From assembly GCA_013076295.1 (NCBI GenBank), contig RQOL01000742.1:1-64000 (forward strand): a stretch of DNA of 64,000 bases. The letters run 5' to 3'. Made by a program: the position numbers and the translations under genes. A model generated the notes under the pieces. That model was not told where the DNA came from and searched no databases. It saw only the letters and a list, made by a program, of their open reading frames with translations. Below are positions 1 to 9,671 of this stretch, one piece after another. Within the stretch, counting starts at the first letter, position 1; every line of letters starts with the position of its first letter. The DNA comes from Sanderia malayensis (lineage: Eukaryota; Cnidaria; Scyphozoa; Semaeostomeae; Pelagiidae).

Positions 1-2
1 AG

Positions 3-1277
3 TATTTCTATTTCCGTTCCCGAGGAAAACTAATCGCACGTGGAAGGTTGAGAAATGAAAAGTCGAGCCAATGTCTGGATGTGAGTGGAGATGATGGGCT
101 AGGAAATGTCCAGATGTACAACTGTGAGGATAAAACCGATCAGTGGTTTCGATATTATCAGAATGGGGAATTAGTCAATGAGAAGTCAAGACGATGCTTG
201 GACGTCAGTGGAACCGATGGAACAGGCAATATCCAAATCCATGCATGCGAAGACAGACAAGATCAAATGTGGTCTCGTCCAACGTCTCTTTGCAATGGCG
301 AATACTGTTTATTCTTCAATAAGAAGTCAGCACAGTGTCTGGATGTTTCTGGACATGATGGCAGAGGAGGCGTAGCTACGTACAATTGTGAAGGACTTGC
401 TGATCAACGACTGAAGTTCGTCACTGACAAGTGGACGGCACCAGTAGCGAAATGGGTAATGGTCGGTTGCAACCAGAACGGCAAGGTCTCCCAATGGATA
501 TCAAACACCGTGGAATACTCCTCCACAGTCACAGTTACCGTAGGCGTAGAGGTTTCGGCTTCCTTAGAGTCAGATTTGGTGTTTGCAAAAGGCACAGTTT
601 CCACTAAGGTTTCTACGTCACTGGCCACTGCGTGGACGCACAGTCAATCAGGCACAACAAGAGTCATCTTTACGTGTGAGAATTACGACAACCAAGAAAC
701 CTTCACAGGAGGTTGCATGTGGCAGCTGCAGGTATTTATGTCATTCATAACAAAAGCTGTTTGAATTTCCAAATATATTGGGTTAGTAAGAATTTTATTC
801 CGTGTAAAGAATTCTCAAACCCTATTACTGTTTTATTGATGTTGCAGTTAACAAAGGCTCAATTACTTTATAAGCAACTTGAGCTGTACGGTGCTCTTTG
901 ACAAATCTTAAAAAGAGATGTAGTTATCAAGTTTGCGATTTGAGGTGTAAAGCGACTTTTTCAGCTAACATGACTAGCTCTTAACAAGCTTTAATTCTAA
1001 GCTCTACATTGTTACTGAAAGTAAAACATATTGTTAACGAATTTCAATCTAAGGAGCTCTGTTCTTTAGGCATGACTATTTTTGTGTCTATGAAAATGAG
1101 AGATTAATCAAACATTATTTAATATGTTATTTTTTATAGGTGGAAACAACAGAGATTCTGCGCAGCCGTCTTCTGCGGTGGAGTCCACAATTGACCAGAT
1201 GTACTCGCTCCAACATAGAACCAAAGTGTCCACCGTTTACGAAATGTACAGACAAGGATTGCTCATTGTGTCAAGAG
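3..1277 (+). CDS. Ricin-B-type lectin with aerolysin-like C-terminal region (3' part of gene, two exons)
   Basis: The reading frame is open from the window edge, so the 5' end lies outside. Exon one (to 731) holds three beta-trefoil-like repeats of the form CLDVSG-DG-G..-Y-C-DQ, the carbohydrate-binding signature of ricin-B lectins. A stretch of alternating Thr/Ser/Val residues follows (about positions 500-660), resembling the amphipathic insertion hairpin of aerolysin-type pore-forming proteins. The exon ends at a donor after 731 in phase 0. Exon two (1140-1277, acceptor TTTTTATAG) continues in phase 0 for 46 codons and is Cys-rich, then meets a further GT donor, so more exons are likely. 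No stop belonging to the gene is seen. The lectin assignment is secure; the pore-forming assignment is inferred from composition and layout only. Such secreted lectin/pore-former fusions are known in marine invertebrates and act on glycans of target membranes. Confidence 0.72.
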
Positions 1278-1625
1278 GTTTGAATAGCCTTTTTGCAAAA
1301 TCTTTTGGGATTTTAAATTTATGACTTGTTGATCCTCTTTTGATTTTGCATTGATTTTACATAAGTTTTAAGAGTAACTATAATGCCGTGTAATAAGCAT
1401 ATTTCAATTAAAATTACTGCATGCAAGAAATTTGTTGATTTTATCACATTATCTGCTCTCAACAACTGCCTAATCAAATAGAACCAAGTTCGACAAGAGA
1501 GCGACACAAGAGAGCGTCGCTCCAAATCAAACCTTCCGTATTTGATGATGTTAAATGTCACAATTGTCATGTATTCACCTAAGCCTAATGGATTCATCAA
1601 AATGATGGTCCAGACAGTGCAGCCG

Positions 1626-1866
1626 TCAGCCCTGTTCTATCCTGGTCCGTCTTGCTAGTGTTGCTGAACCACCAAACTGTTGCTGATTCCGCATTGAGTT
1701 ATAAAAGCTTTCAGCAATGGCTTCGGGACCCCCCTTTGCTAATGCAATATAAAGGACTGCAGCAGAAGGAGGCTTCATTTTGTCGTACAACTCCTTCTGA
1801 GCATATAAAAACTGGTAAAACTTTGCTCCTGCAGTCAAACTTTCTTTCCACTGCCATCTTCAAATA
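1626..1866 (-). pseudogene. Unrecognised ORF fragment ending at the Harbinger boundary
   Basis: A minus-strand frame of about 70 codons contains the motif GGPEAIAESFYNSM, followed by a Gln/Gly/Ser/Arg-rich tail. I recall this arrangement from multi-copy uncharacterised transposon-linked proteins, but I cannot name the family. Its upstream side is cut where the Harbinger terminal repeat begins at 1867, which suggests the insertion broke an older repeat-derived gene. It could equally be a chance frame. Confidence 0.3.
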
Positions 1867-2032
1867 GGGACCTTTAGATCGAGTACGAAAACGAAAACGA
1901 AGACAAAATCTGATGGCATGTGTCGTTCTGCGCATGCTCCTTGGGAATCACCCGAAAAATTTCGTAGTCTTGACACTGTAGACAACAAAGTTTTTGAAAA
2001 AATTCGTAGGACTGCAAAGTATAAAATTAAAA

Positions 2033-2362
2033 ATGGCAATCGCGAAAAGAGTTAATTTTGTGTGGAGGAGTATGCAGGAGCAAATTTTCTTGAGAGAAGT
2101 TTTGTCTATTGAACCGTTTTCTCATAAACCTTTTTCTAAAGAAAGAGGACAGGCCTGGACAACAATAGTAAAAAATTCAAACAGTTCTGCAAGCCCAAAG
2201 TTTAAAGTCACTCAAAGGTCGGTGCAAGAAAAATTGGAGAAAATGATACAAAACTTCAGGCAGAAAGATGCCTACGAACGAAGAGCAAGCGGTATTAGTC
2301 CAGAAAATGATGAATTAAATCAGGCCTTCGCTGAAATAACGGATAGAGTGGCTGAATTTTAA
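2033..2362 (+). CDS. Myb/SANT-like DNA-binding protein of Harbinger element
   Basis: This is an uninterrupted frame of 109 codons from ATG 2033; an earlier in-frame start near 1994 is possible. It has the features of the Myb/SANT accessory proteins carried by Harbinger transposons. A tryptophan-anchored helix (GQAWTTIV) is followed by a basic helix (KVTQRSVQEKLEKMI), an SG motif and an acidic tail. In this superfamily the Myb-like protein binds transposon ends and carries the transposase into the nucleus. It lies inside the inverted repeats and opposite the transposase fragment, which supports the call. The frame is intact although its partner is broken. Confidence 0.6.
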   Translation: MAIAKRVNFVWRSMQEQIFLREVLSIEPFSHKPFSKERGQAWTTIVKNSNSSASPKFKVTQRSVQEKLEKMIQNFRQKDAYERRASGISPENDELNQAFAEITDRVAEF

Positions 2363-2441
2363 ATGTCCACTCTATGCTTGTTCTCACTTTGTTCATGTTA
2401 GCATTGAAGAATTGTTCTTCTTCAGACAAATTGTTATGCTT

Positions 2442-2729
2442 CTATGCAGTCTGTAACTGTGCTCTTTGTGGGTAGACACTGTCTCCATAGATGCACAACA
2501 TTTCTCCACCAGGCCCAAAACTATACTCTCCCAATTCAGGTATCAGGTTTGATAGCCTCAGAATGGCTGAGTCATGACGCCTCCCTTCTATTGACAAAGC
2601 AAAAGTGAAAATTTGTTTACTGTCTAGAAGCAAAACTAGTCCTTGCAATATACGTAAAGAACGAACAAAAGTGTGACAAAAGAGTGCTCCTTTTGAAACA
2701 TACCATTTGCAACAGTTCCATTTGGGCAA
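2442..2729 (-). pseudogene. Harbinger-type DDE transposase fragment
   Basis: The minus-strand frame of 95 residues contains EGRRHDSAILRLS followed by CIYGDSVYPQ. These match the region around the second catalytic Asp (YGDxAYP) of PIF/Harbinger DDE_Tnp_4 transposases. A full protein is usually 350-450 residues; the first Asp region and the terminal Glu region are not found in frame, so this copy is dead. It is convergent with the Myb-like frame inside the same inverted repeats. Confidence 0.7.
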
Positions 2730-3342
2730 ACAACTTTCTGTGGTATTCTGAGAGCCTCCGCTAGCCTTGGTGGTGAATCATTTCATTCCTCTCAAAACGA
2801 AATTGAGCTAGGCAGTCATCTTCTGTCATTGTTTCCAGAGAAAATCTTGGGTAATTCCAATAGGGAAACTGGGGATTCTTATTTTTTTTCAACATTTTCG
2901 TTCATTATTGGTAACATAATTTCTTCAAAGGTTGCTACTTCATCAATGTCAAAATTAATCAAATACGCTGCAGCTGCAAGCTCTCCTTCCGCCATGATTT
3001 GTTTACAAAATCTCAGCCGTCGGATCAAAATCTAGGCGAACTTCGTCTTCGTTGTCGTTATTCAATCTAAACAAGCGAAACTTCTAGAACGAGTACGAAG
3101 TTCCTCGGTGCCCTGTGATCTCGAATTTCGTCTTCGTTTTCGTTTTCGTACTCGATCTAAAGGTCGCTAATGTCATCTAAAAGACTGAATCTATTGAATC
3201 TGATTTTTCTTCCAGAATTCGACCAAATTGGTACTCTGGTCAGTATTTCCTAACCTTTTGTCAGTGATTTCTACAAACCATGTTGGGCACATACCACGCC
3301 ATATTGCTTTTGCAATGGATTTCATGATCCTAGACATGTACG

Positions 3343-3571
3343 TGTTGAGAATTGTTATTATCATTATCATTATGATGATGAGCATCATTAATTTGTTTAC
3401 AAGTTTTGCACACGGAGATGAACATCATGTGATTAACACGCCTTATTAATTCTAACCTTTGTATCCCGCATTATTATTATTCACGTTAGTTCTGTTCTGT
3501 TCTGTTCGTTGAAAAATTGCGTAAGCTAAGAGACGAGTTTTTATCTCTTTGATACTTCTGAAATTCTAACA
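3343..3571 (+). repeat. Copia 5' LTR
   Basis: This 229-bp LTR starts TG and ends CA, is directly repeated at 7743-7971, and is preceded by the target duplication GTACG. Confidence 0.97.
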
Positions 3572-3585
3572 GGTTATGGGCCCAG
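3572..3585 (+). promoter_or_regulatory. Primer-binding site matching initiator tRNA-Met anticodon arm
   Basis: The sequence GGTTATGGGCCCAG directly abuts the LTR. It is the exact complement of CTGGGCCCATAACC, the anticodon stem-loop of animal initiator tRNA-Met (recalled from known tRNA sequence). Drosophila copia is known to prime from a cleaved half of this tRNA rather than from its 3' CCA end. The absence of a TGG at the LTR junction agrees with that. Confidence 0.88.
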
Positions 3586-3667
3586 TTAGCGCCTGAGCAT
3601 AGCTTAAATATAGTTTGAAGTATTCGGATATTCGTAACGTAGAATTAGTATTTGATATTGTGTAATA

Positions 3668-6600
3668 ATGGCTTCAACTTCGGAAGATTTTTCGTCATCT
3701 AACGCATTGAAGTTCGAGAAATTAAATGGCAGCAATTACCGAACGTGGTCATTCAATATCAGATTGTATCTTGAAAGTCTCGATTTATTTGAACATGTGG
3801 ATGGAACAGCAGAGATGCCTGATGGGGATCCAAATTCAAAAGTAGTTAAACTTTTTCGGCAGCGTGCAAAGAAAGCTTGGACATACATCTGTCTTGCCAT
3901 AGATCCAGATCAACAAATTCACGTAAGAGACACAACGACAGCTGAGGAAGCATGGAATGCATTAAAAGCTCAGTTTGCTCGTACCTCAATTCTGCAAAAG
4001 GTTCGTTTGAGACAACAGTACTACTCTTGTCAGTTCGTCAGTGGAGGAAATATGTTGCAACACATTAATCGCCTGAAATCTCTCCATGAGCAATTGAAAG
4101 AGATGGGTGCAGCTATTGACGATCAAGAACTAGCCATGACTCTTTTGTCAAGCCTTCCCGAGGAATTCAAACCTCTCATAACCGCTTTGGATGCCGTTGG
4201 TGAAGATAACATGACTTTTGAAAAAGTCAAAGGAATGCTGCTCAACGAAATTGATCGAAATAGAGACATTGGACAATCGAAAAGCTCTGAAAATGCTCTC
4301 TATGTGAAAAAAAGCGGAGGATTTAAGAAAGGATCAGGGAGACATGACCGTACTGGCAGTACACCACAGAAATTTTTTCGCGGAACTTGTCATTACTGTA
4401 AACAACAGGGCCATTTTGCGCGTGACTGCCCTAAGAAGCAAAGCAAAGACAGTGATGATGACAGCAAGAAGAAACCCAGCAAATTTTATGCTAATTATGT
4501 CGCAATTCAACAGGAAGCCGATGACATTTCACGCGAGGAAGCGTTAATAGCCTCACGTGAAGAAGCATTGATAACGTCTGATCGTGAGATGAAATCTGAT
4601 TGGATTATAGATTCTGGCGCGACTCAGCACATGACTTTCAACAAAACGATGCTAAAGAATTATGTGAAATTCCAGAATCCCTTTGTAGTCAATCTTGGTG
4701 ACAACCGCACAATATTGGCATATGGAAAAGGTAGCTGTCATATAATAAGTGATCTCGGTATGGACACTCAGAGAATTTTCTTGAATGATGTTTTGTATTT
4801 ACCAGATCTTGAAAAGAATTTGCTGTCAGTAAGAGCGATGACTAATCTTGATGCTTTGGTAGAGTTTGCTGGTGATGAATGTAAGATATCTAGAAATGGG
4901 AAACTATTGGCCATTGGACAGCTGGTAGGAAAACTGTATTTCCTGAAACTTGCCAGTGACATTCATGTGAATCTGGTCAAGAACAGTATCTCTGAGAAAC
5001 AGCTATGGCACAATAGATTGGGACATTTGGGTATGGATAATGTCAAGCAGCTAGCCAAAGACAACATGGTAAAAGGAATGAAAGCAATGAATCATGATAG
5101 TGAATGCTCTATTCAATGTGAAAGTTGTATTATGGGGAAACAACACAGGAGCTCTTTTCCCAAGGCTAGCAAGAGCCAAAAAGTTGAAGCATGTGGTGGT
5201 ATCATACACAGTGATGTTTGTGGTCCTATGCCTGTAAATTCAATTGGTGGATCTCGCTACTTTGTGACATTTATTGATGATTTTTCAAAGTACACTCAAA
5301 TCTACTTCATCAAGCAGAAGAGTGACGTCTTAGAAAAATTCAAAGAATTTGTTACTTTAATAGAGAACATTACTGGAAACCATGTGAAGATTCTAAGAAG
5401 TGATAATGGTGGTGAATACACCTCAAAGCAATTTGATGCTTTTTTGAAAGAGAAAGGAATACTTCACCAAACAACTGTTCCAAACAACCCGGCTCAAAAT
5501 GGGACAGCAGAAAGAATGAATAGGACAATTATGGAGACAGCTAGAACAATGATGTGTCATGCTAATATACCACAAAAGTTCTGGGCTGAGGCAGTAAACA
5601 CAGCTGTGTATCTCCGTAACCGCAGTCCTACAGTTTCTCTCAAGCAAGTTACTCCGTATGAACACTGGACTGGAGAAAAACCTGACGTGTCACACCTGAA
5701 GGTGTTTGGCTGTGTGGCATATGTCCATGTAGCAAAAGAGAAAAGAAATAAGTTGGATTCAAAGTCTAGAAAAACTATCTTCGTTGGATATCCAGCTGGT
5801 ACCAAGGGATATAAACTCTTTGATATTTCGACTGGTGGATTTATGCAAAGCAGAGATGTCGTATTTGCTGAAGAAGATTTCCATGATTTTACAACTGAGA
5901 AGTCTGTAAACACAGAGTTATTTTACCCTGATGGTTGGCAGTCAGAAAGTGCTGAAGAAGGTCATCAACCTGAGCCTGAACTGGTGATTAACCAACCAGT
6001 GGGAGAAACTTACGAAGATCGCTTTATGCAAGAGGTTCAGCAGCTTGGACAGTCAAGAGAACGAAGAGCTCCCAGAAGACTAGTTGAGGAAGAGTGCAAT
6101 ACTGTTAGCCTAACGTCTGACATAGATGAACCAGCTACAATCAATGAAGCCTGGCAAGGCAACTTCAAGAAACAATGGAAGGAAGCAACTAATGCTGAAT
6201 ATCAATCGCTGATTAGTAATCAAACATGGGAACTTGTCCCTCCACCTAGCAATAAAAACATTGTAGGAAACAGATGGGTTTTCAAAGTTAAAAGAAACTC
6301 TGATGGAACAGTGGACAGGTTCAAGGCACGCTTAGTTGCCCAAGGGTATTCACAGTCTGAGGGAATCGACTATGATGAAGTGTTCTCCCCAGTAGCCAGG
6401 TACACATCCATTCGATCCTTGCTGGCACTAGCAAATGTAAAAGATTGGCATGTTCACCAAATGGACGTTAAGACTGCTTTTTTACAAGGCAGTATAGATG
6501 CTGAAATCTTCATGGAGCAACCTGTCGGATATGTCGACAAAGACCATCCAAATCACGTGTGTAAGCTGCAGAAGAGTATTTATGGCCTGAAGCAAGCGGC

Positions 6601-7696
6601 CAGATGCTGGAACACAGAAATTGATACATTTCTACAGTCAAACGGTTATAAAAAATGTTCTGCTGATGGCTGTATTTATATAAAGTCACACAAGCAAGAA
6701 AAAGGTGAAATTGCCTTTGTGATTCTGTCTCTTTGGGTGGATGATATCTTGTTATTTTCCAATAACATGAGCATGATGCTTCAAGCAAAGAAACAGCTTC
6801 ATGAACGATTTGTAGTTATTGATCAAGGAGATGTCCACTATGTCCTTGGAATGCTGGTGAAGAGAGATCGTGGTCAAAGAACCATGACTATCAATCAAGA
6901 AAATTTCTTGAAAAGCATCTTGAAGAGGTATGGCATGGAAGATTCGAAACCCGTGTCAACACCTTTGGAACCCGGCAGAAAGTTCAAAAAGTTGTCGGAA
7001 ACGGAAGATCCTGTTGAAGTAAAGCTATATCAACAAATTATTGGCTCATTGACTTATGTAGCAACAGCTACACGTCCAGATATAGCAGCAGCTGTGAATA
7101 CTTTGTCAAAGTATATGGCAAGGCCAGGTAAAGAGCATATGGAAGGAGTAAAGAGAATCCTAAGATACATAAAAGGAACAATTAACTATGGCCTCTGCTA
7201 CAATGCACACGATGACAGCCGTACTCTTGCAGGATATTCTGATGCAGATTGGGCAGGAGACAACGATACAAGACATTCTACTTCTGGTTACATATTTCAG
7301 CTGTATAACAACACAGTCAGTTGGTGCAGCAAGAAGCAGAATACGGTAGCTAAGTCTACAACAGAAGCAGAATATGTAGCACTAAGCTTTGCTACTCAAG
7401 AAGTCATTTGGTTACGACGCCTACTTGAGAACATAGGCATGAAGGAAGAAGGTCCATCAACTATCTTTGAAGACAACAATGGTGCAATCGAGCTGAGTAG
7501 GAACCCAAAGTTCCATGACCGCACCAAACACATCGACGTTGCTCATCATTTTGTCAGAGAACAAGTTGCTTTGAACAATGTGTCTGTCAAGTATTGTTCA
7601 ACTCAAAACATGTTAGCTGATGGAATGACAAAAGGTCTCACAAAGGATACCTTTCAAAGACTCAGAAACTTACTTGGTGTTAAAGCAGTAATTTAG
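3668..7696 (+). CDS. Copia gag-pol polyprotein
   Basis: One frame of 1342 codons encodes a complete copia polyprotein. In order: UBN2-type gag; a CCHC zinc knuckle (CHYCKQQGHFARDC, about residue 240); aspartic protease (DSGAT, about 313); the GAG-pre-integrase HNRLGH motif (about 446); an integrase core with catalytic Asp in HSDVCGP, the second in SDNGGEY (about 578) and Glu in QNGTAERMN; reverse transcriptase with DVKTAFLQG and the active-site variant WVDD (about 1023); and RNase H with SDADWAGD (about 1190) and the C-terminal KHIDVAHHFVRE. The integrase-before-RT order defines Ty1/copia. There are no internal stops and all catalytic residues are present. Expression would be driven from the upstream LTR. 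Confidence 0.97.
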   Translation: MASTSEDFSSSNALKFEKLNGSNYRTWSFNIRLYLESLDLFEHVDGTAEMPDGDPNSKVVKLFRQRAKKAWTYICLAIDPDQQIHVRDTTTAEEAWNALKAQFARTSILQKVRLRQQYYSCQFVSGGNMLQHINRLKSLHEQLKEMGAAIDDQELAMTLLSSLPEEFKPLITALDAVGEDNMTFEKVKGMLLNEIDRNRDIGQSKSSENALYVKKSGGFKKGSGRHDRTGSTPQKFFRGTCHYCKQQGHFARDCPKKQSKDSDDDSKKKPSKFYANYVAIQQEADDISREEALIASREEALITSDREMKSDWIIDSGATQHMTFNKTMLKNYVKFQNPFVVNLGDNRTILAYGKGSCHIISDLGMDTQRIFLNDVLYLPDLEKNLLSVRAMTNLDALVEFAGDECKISRNGKLLAIGQLVGKLYFLKLASDIHVNLVKNSISEKQLWHNRLGHLGMDNVKQLAKDNMVKGMKAMNHDSECSIQCESCIMGKQHRSSFPKASKSQKVEACGGIIHSDVCGPMPVNSIGGSRYFVTFIDDFSKYTQIYFIKQKSDVLEKFKEFVTLIENITGNHVKILRSDNGGEYTSKQFDAFLKEKGILHQTTVPNNPAQNGTAERMNRTIMETARTMMCHANIPQKFWAEAVNTAVYLRNRSPTVSLKQVTPYEHWTGEKPDVSHLKVFGCVAYVHVAKEKRNKLDSKSRKTIFVGYPAGTKGYKLFDISTGGFMQSRDVVFAEEDFHDFTTEKSVNTELFYPDGWQSESAEEGHQPEPELVINQPVGETYEDRFMQEVQQLGQSRERRAPRRLVEEECNTVSLTSDIDEPATINEAWQGNFKKQWKEATNAEYQSLISNQTWELVPPPSNKNIVGNRWVFKVKRNSDGTVDRFKARLVAQGYSQSEGIDYDEVFSPVARYTSIRSLLALANVKDWHVHQMDVKTAFLQGSIDAEIFMEQPVGYVDKDHPNHVCKLQKSIYGLKQAARCWNTEIDTFLQSNGYKKCSADGCIYIKSHKQEKGEIAFVILSLWVDDILLFSNNMSMMLQAKKQLHERFVVIDQGDVHYVLGMLVKRDRGQRTMTINQENFLKSILKRYGMEDSKPVSTPLEPGRKFKKLSETEDPVEVKLYQQIIGSLTYVATATRPDIAAAVNTLSKYMARPGKEHMEGVKRILRYIKGTINYGLCYNAHDDSRTLAGYSDADWAGDNDTRHSTSGYIFQLYNNTVSWCSKKQNTVAKSTTEAEYVALSFATQEVIWLRRLLENIGMKEEGPSTIFEDNNGAIELSRNPKFHDRTKHIDVAHHFVREQVALNNVSVKYCSTQNMLADGMTKGLTKDTFQRLRNLLGVKAVI

Positions 7697-7742
7697 TTTT
7701 ATTCTCTTATTATTTTTTGCTAATGATGTCATCAAGTGGGAG

Positions 7743-7971
7743 TGTTGAGAATTGTTATTATCATTATCATTATGATGATGAGCATCATTAATTTGTTTAC
7801 AAGTTTTGCACACGGAGATGAACATCATGTGATTAACACGCCTTATTAATTCTAACCTTTGTATCCCGCATTATTATTATTCACGTTAGTTCTGTTCTGT
7901 TCTGTTCGTTGAAAAATTGCGTAAGCTAAGAGACGAGTTTTTATCTCTTTGATACTTCTGAAATTCTAACA
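7743..7971 (+). repeat. Copia 3' LTR
   Basis: This is the second copy of the 229-bp LTR. A purine tract precedes it and the target duplication GTACG (7972-7976) follows it. Confidence 0.97.
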
Positions 7972-8358
7972 GTACGTACACTATTCGTCTATCAAAACAT
8001 ATGAGTCTTGCATTCTTCTAAGCATACATAGTCTTCAATTCGATTAGAAAGCAAAGATTATACCTACAAATGAAACACTGACGCTCGTTGTAGACATCCG
8101 AGGGGAAATTGCTGCAGTCTTGGCCATTTCAACAAAATATAAAATAGTGAATCATTCTACTCATGAAAGAGATTCAAGTTGTGGAATTCTTCATATAATA
8201 TACAATAGAGCGTGCAAGCAAGTGAAATGCGTGCATTTCTCATTACAGGCAATTTGTGCTTTTAGTTTAAGTATATGTGCCATATAGTAGCATGAAGGAG
8301 AAATTATTTACACCAAAAATAAGGACCCTGTAATGTTCATGTCAAATGTAAGTTTATT

Positions 8359-9296
8359 TTATTTGTGATGTTGCAGTTCGTTTTCAGTTGTTTCCATGCT
8401 TCCAGTTCTCTTGGCCTTCTTGTTGAGCAGCATTTGCAAGCAAATATATACGATTTCAACAATGGAAATGGTGGATGCCCCAATAAGGAGGCCCATAAGA
8501 CCACCAAAGTCACACATGAGGCTTTCAATGGTGTACTGAGATTGTTCGGAGATGCTTTCAGTTGTGAAATCGTTAAAGTACACAATCAAATGACTTATAT
8601 TCTGCTTTAGAAAATCCAGATTTACTTGACTTTTCTTGAGGTTAAAAGTCTTGGCTAGTTCTTGCTTCATTTTGCCATTCAATGACGATTGTCTCCACGG
8701 GTTCTGAGTAACACGAGGCATGTAGACAATATTGTCACACTCTATGGGACATTTGCAATTGGAAAATCCTCCTGTCTTTTGGCGAAAACGACAGTAATCA
8801 TACTGTCTTTTGGTGAGGTTTTTAGTTGTAGGGTGATCTTTCTCAAGCATGAATGGTCGGCCATATTCATCAACTTTACCGCAATTTTCATATATAAGAT
8901 TGTTGATGCAACTCTAAAAATCAAGAAAATAACATTATTAAAAAGAATAAACAATAAAAAATTCATTAACAAAAAGCAAGACTAATTTCTTCATAAAATC
9001 TGCAAAGGTGATTTAATCACAGCCAAACTATTGAAGCTACACTGTTTAATAAACATGTTCTTTTATGAAATAAGTTCAGCAATACAAATGAATTACATTA
9101 TTTTTTAACTGCAGATATAGTCAATACAAGTCTAAAGGTCCAGCATAGCCATAGAGTATAAAAAAGATGAAGTGATGCTTACCTTAGCAGGGGACAGAAG
9201 ATTAATGCTGATGTGTGCTGGGTATTTGGAATAAAGCTCCTCATTGGTGGGTTTTTTTATACTTTTCTCAATTGATTCAAAGAGTTTCTTTCCTTT
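8359..9296 (-). CDS. DEG/ENaC (ASIC-like) sodium channel, last two exons
   Basis: The terminal exon (8359-8913, minus) encodes the end of the Cys-rich extracellular domain, including a CxC-x3-C cluster (CKCPIEC), then the pre-TM2 region and TM2. LIGASTISIVE carries the GxS selectivity-filter motif and the invariant acidic residue of this family. The preceding exon (9183-9296) joins in phase 0 through a GTAAGC donor and a TTTTTAG acceptor, adding a segment ending LLSPAK before the Cys-rich part. The protein ends with a short cytoplasmic tail and a stop near 8359. The channels are trimeric, amiloride-sensitive cation channels of the plasma membrane, gated by acid, peptides or force. Exons for TM1 and most of the ectodomain were not found, so the gene is either partial or extends by long introns into repeat-rich DNA on the right. 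Confidence 0.85.
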
Positions 9297-9671
9297 CTAC
9301 ATGTAGGAAATATGTCCCATGCTTGACTCATTTTACTTTTGCCGAGGAGCTGAATGAAGAGAATAAGATAAATGAAATAAACACATTTACATTTCCATTC
9401 ACATCACATCATATTCATATTATTTGCATTTCAATGATTACACCTGAATTGTTCAGAGTCAAGCCTTTTTGACAGAAGCTTTATATTTGCTTCTAGCCAT
9501 TGATTTATTTTTGTCCAATTAAATTTTCTTGAGGCAGATATATTTTTTAATGAATTATGACTCCTGTCAGGAGTTATCTAAAAACTTTGGTTGCTTAGTT
9601 TTTTGATCATAATTCAACTTCATCTTCATAAAACAGTTCTTTATAGTTCCCAATTGACTTACAGTTGTTCA

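Larger units (their letters stand above)
1867..3167. mobile_element. Harbinger/PIF-type DNA transposon, degraded
   Basis: Terminal inverted repeats of about 35 bp bound this element. The left end (GACCTTTAGATCGAGTACG, then ACGAAAACGAAG) is repeated inverted at 3121-3165. The flanks are ATA on the left and TAA on the right, so a TA or TWA target duplication is possible but unclear. The interior carries the two genes expected of this superfamily in opposite orientation: a Myb/SANT-like protein (plus) and a DDE transposase fragment (minus). Confidence 0.7.
3343..7971 (+). mobile_element. Full-length Ty1/copia LTR retrotransposon
   Basis: The two 229-bp LTRs (3343-3571 and 7743-7971) begin TGTTGAG, end CTAACA and look identical by eye. 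A 5-bp target duplication GTACG flanks the element. A primer-binding site follows the left LTR directly, and a polypurine tract (AAGTGGGAG, 7734-7742) precedes the right LTR. Between them is one uninterrupted gag-pol frame. Identical LTRs and an intact frame indicate a recent insertion that may still be active. It sits downstream of the last DEG/ENaC exon (that gene runs on the minus strand) and does not interrupt it. Confidence 0.97.

Noticed and set aside
3191..3449. Frames spanning the left copia LTR boundary
   Set aside because: They cross the insertion junction and read into LTR sequence, so they are by-products.
8040..8140. Minus-strand Cys-containing segment (NGQDCSNFPSDVYNERQC) resembling part of a thrombospondin-type repeat
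   Set aside because: Too short, with no convincing splice sites or second repeat; recorded only as a possible exon fragment.
8359..9296. Idea that the copia insertion disrupted the DEG/ENaC gene
   Set aside because: The element lies downstream of the stop codon of the minus-strand gene, so the coding exons are untouched.
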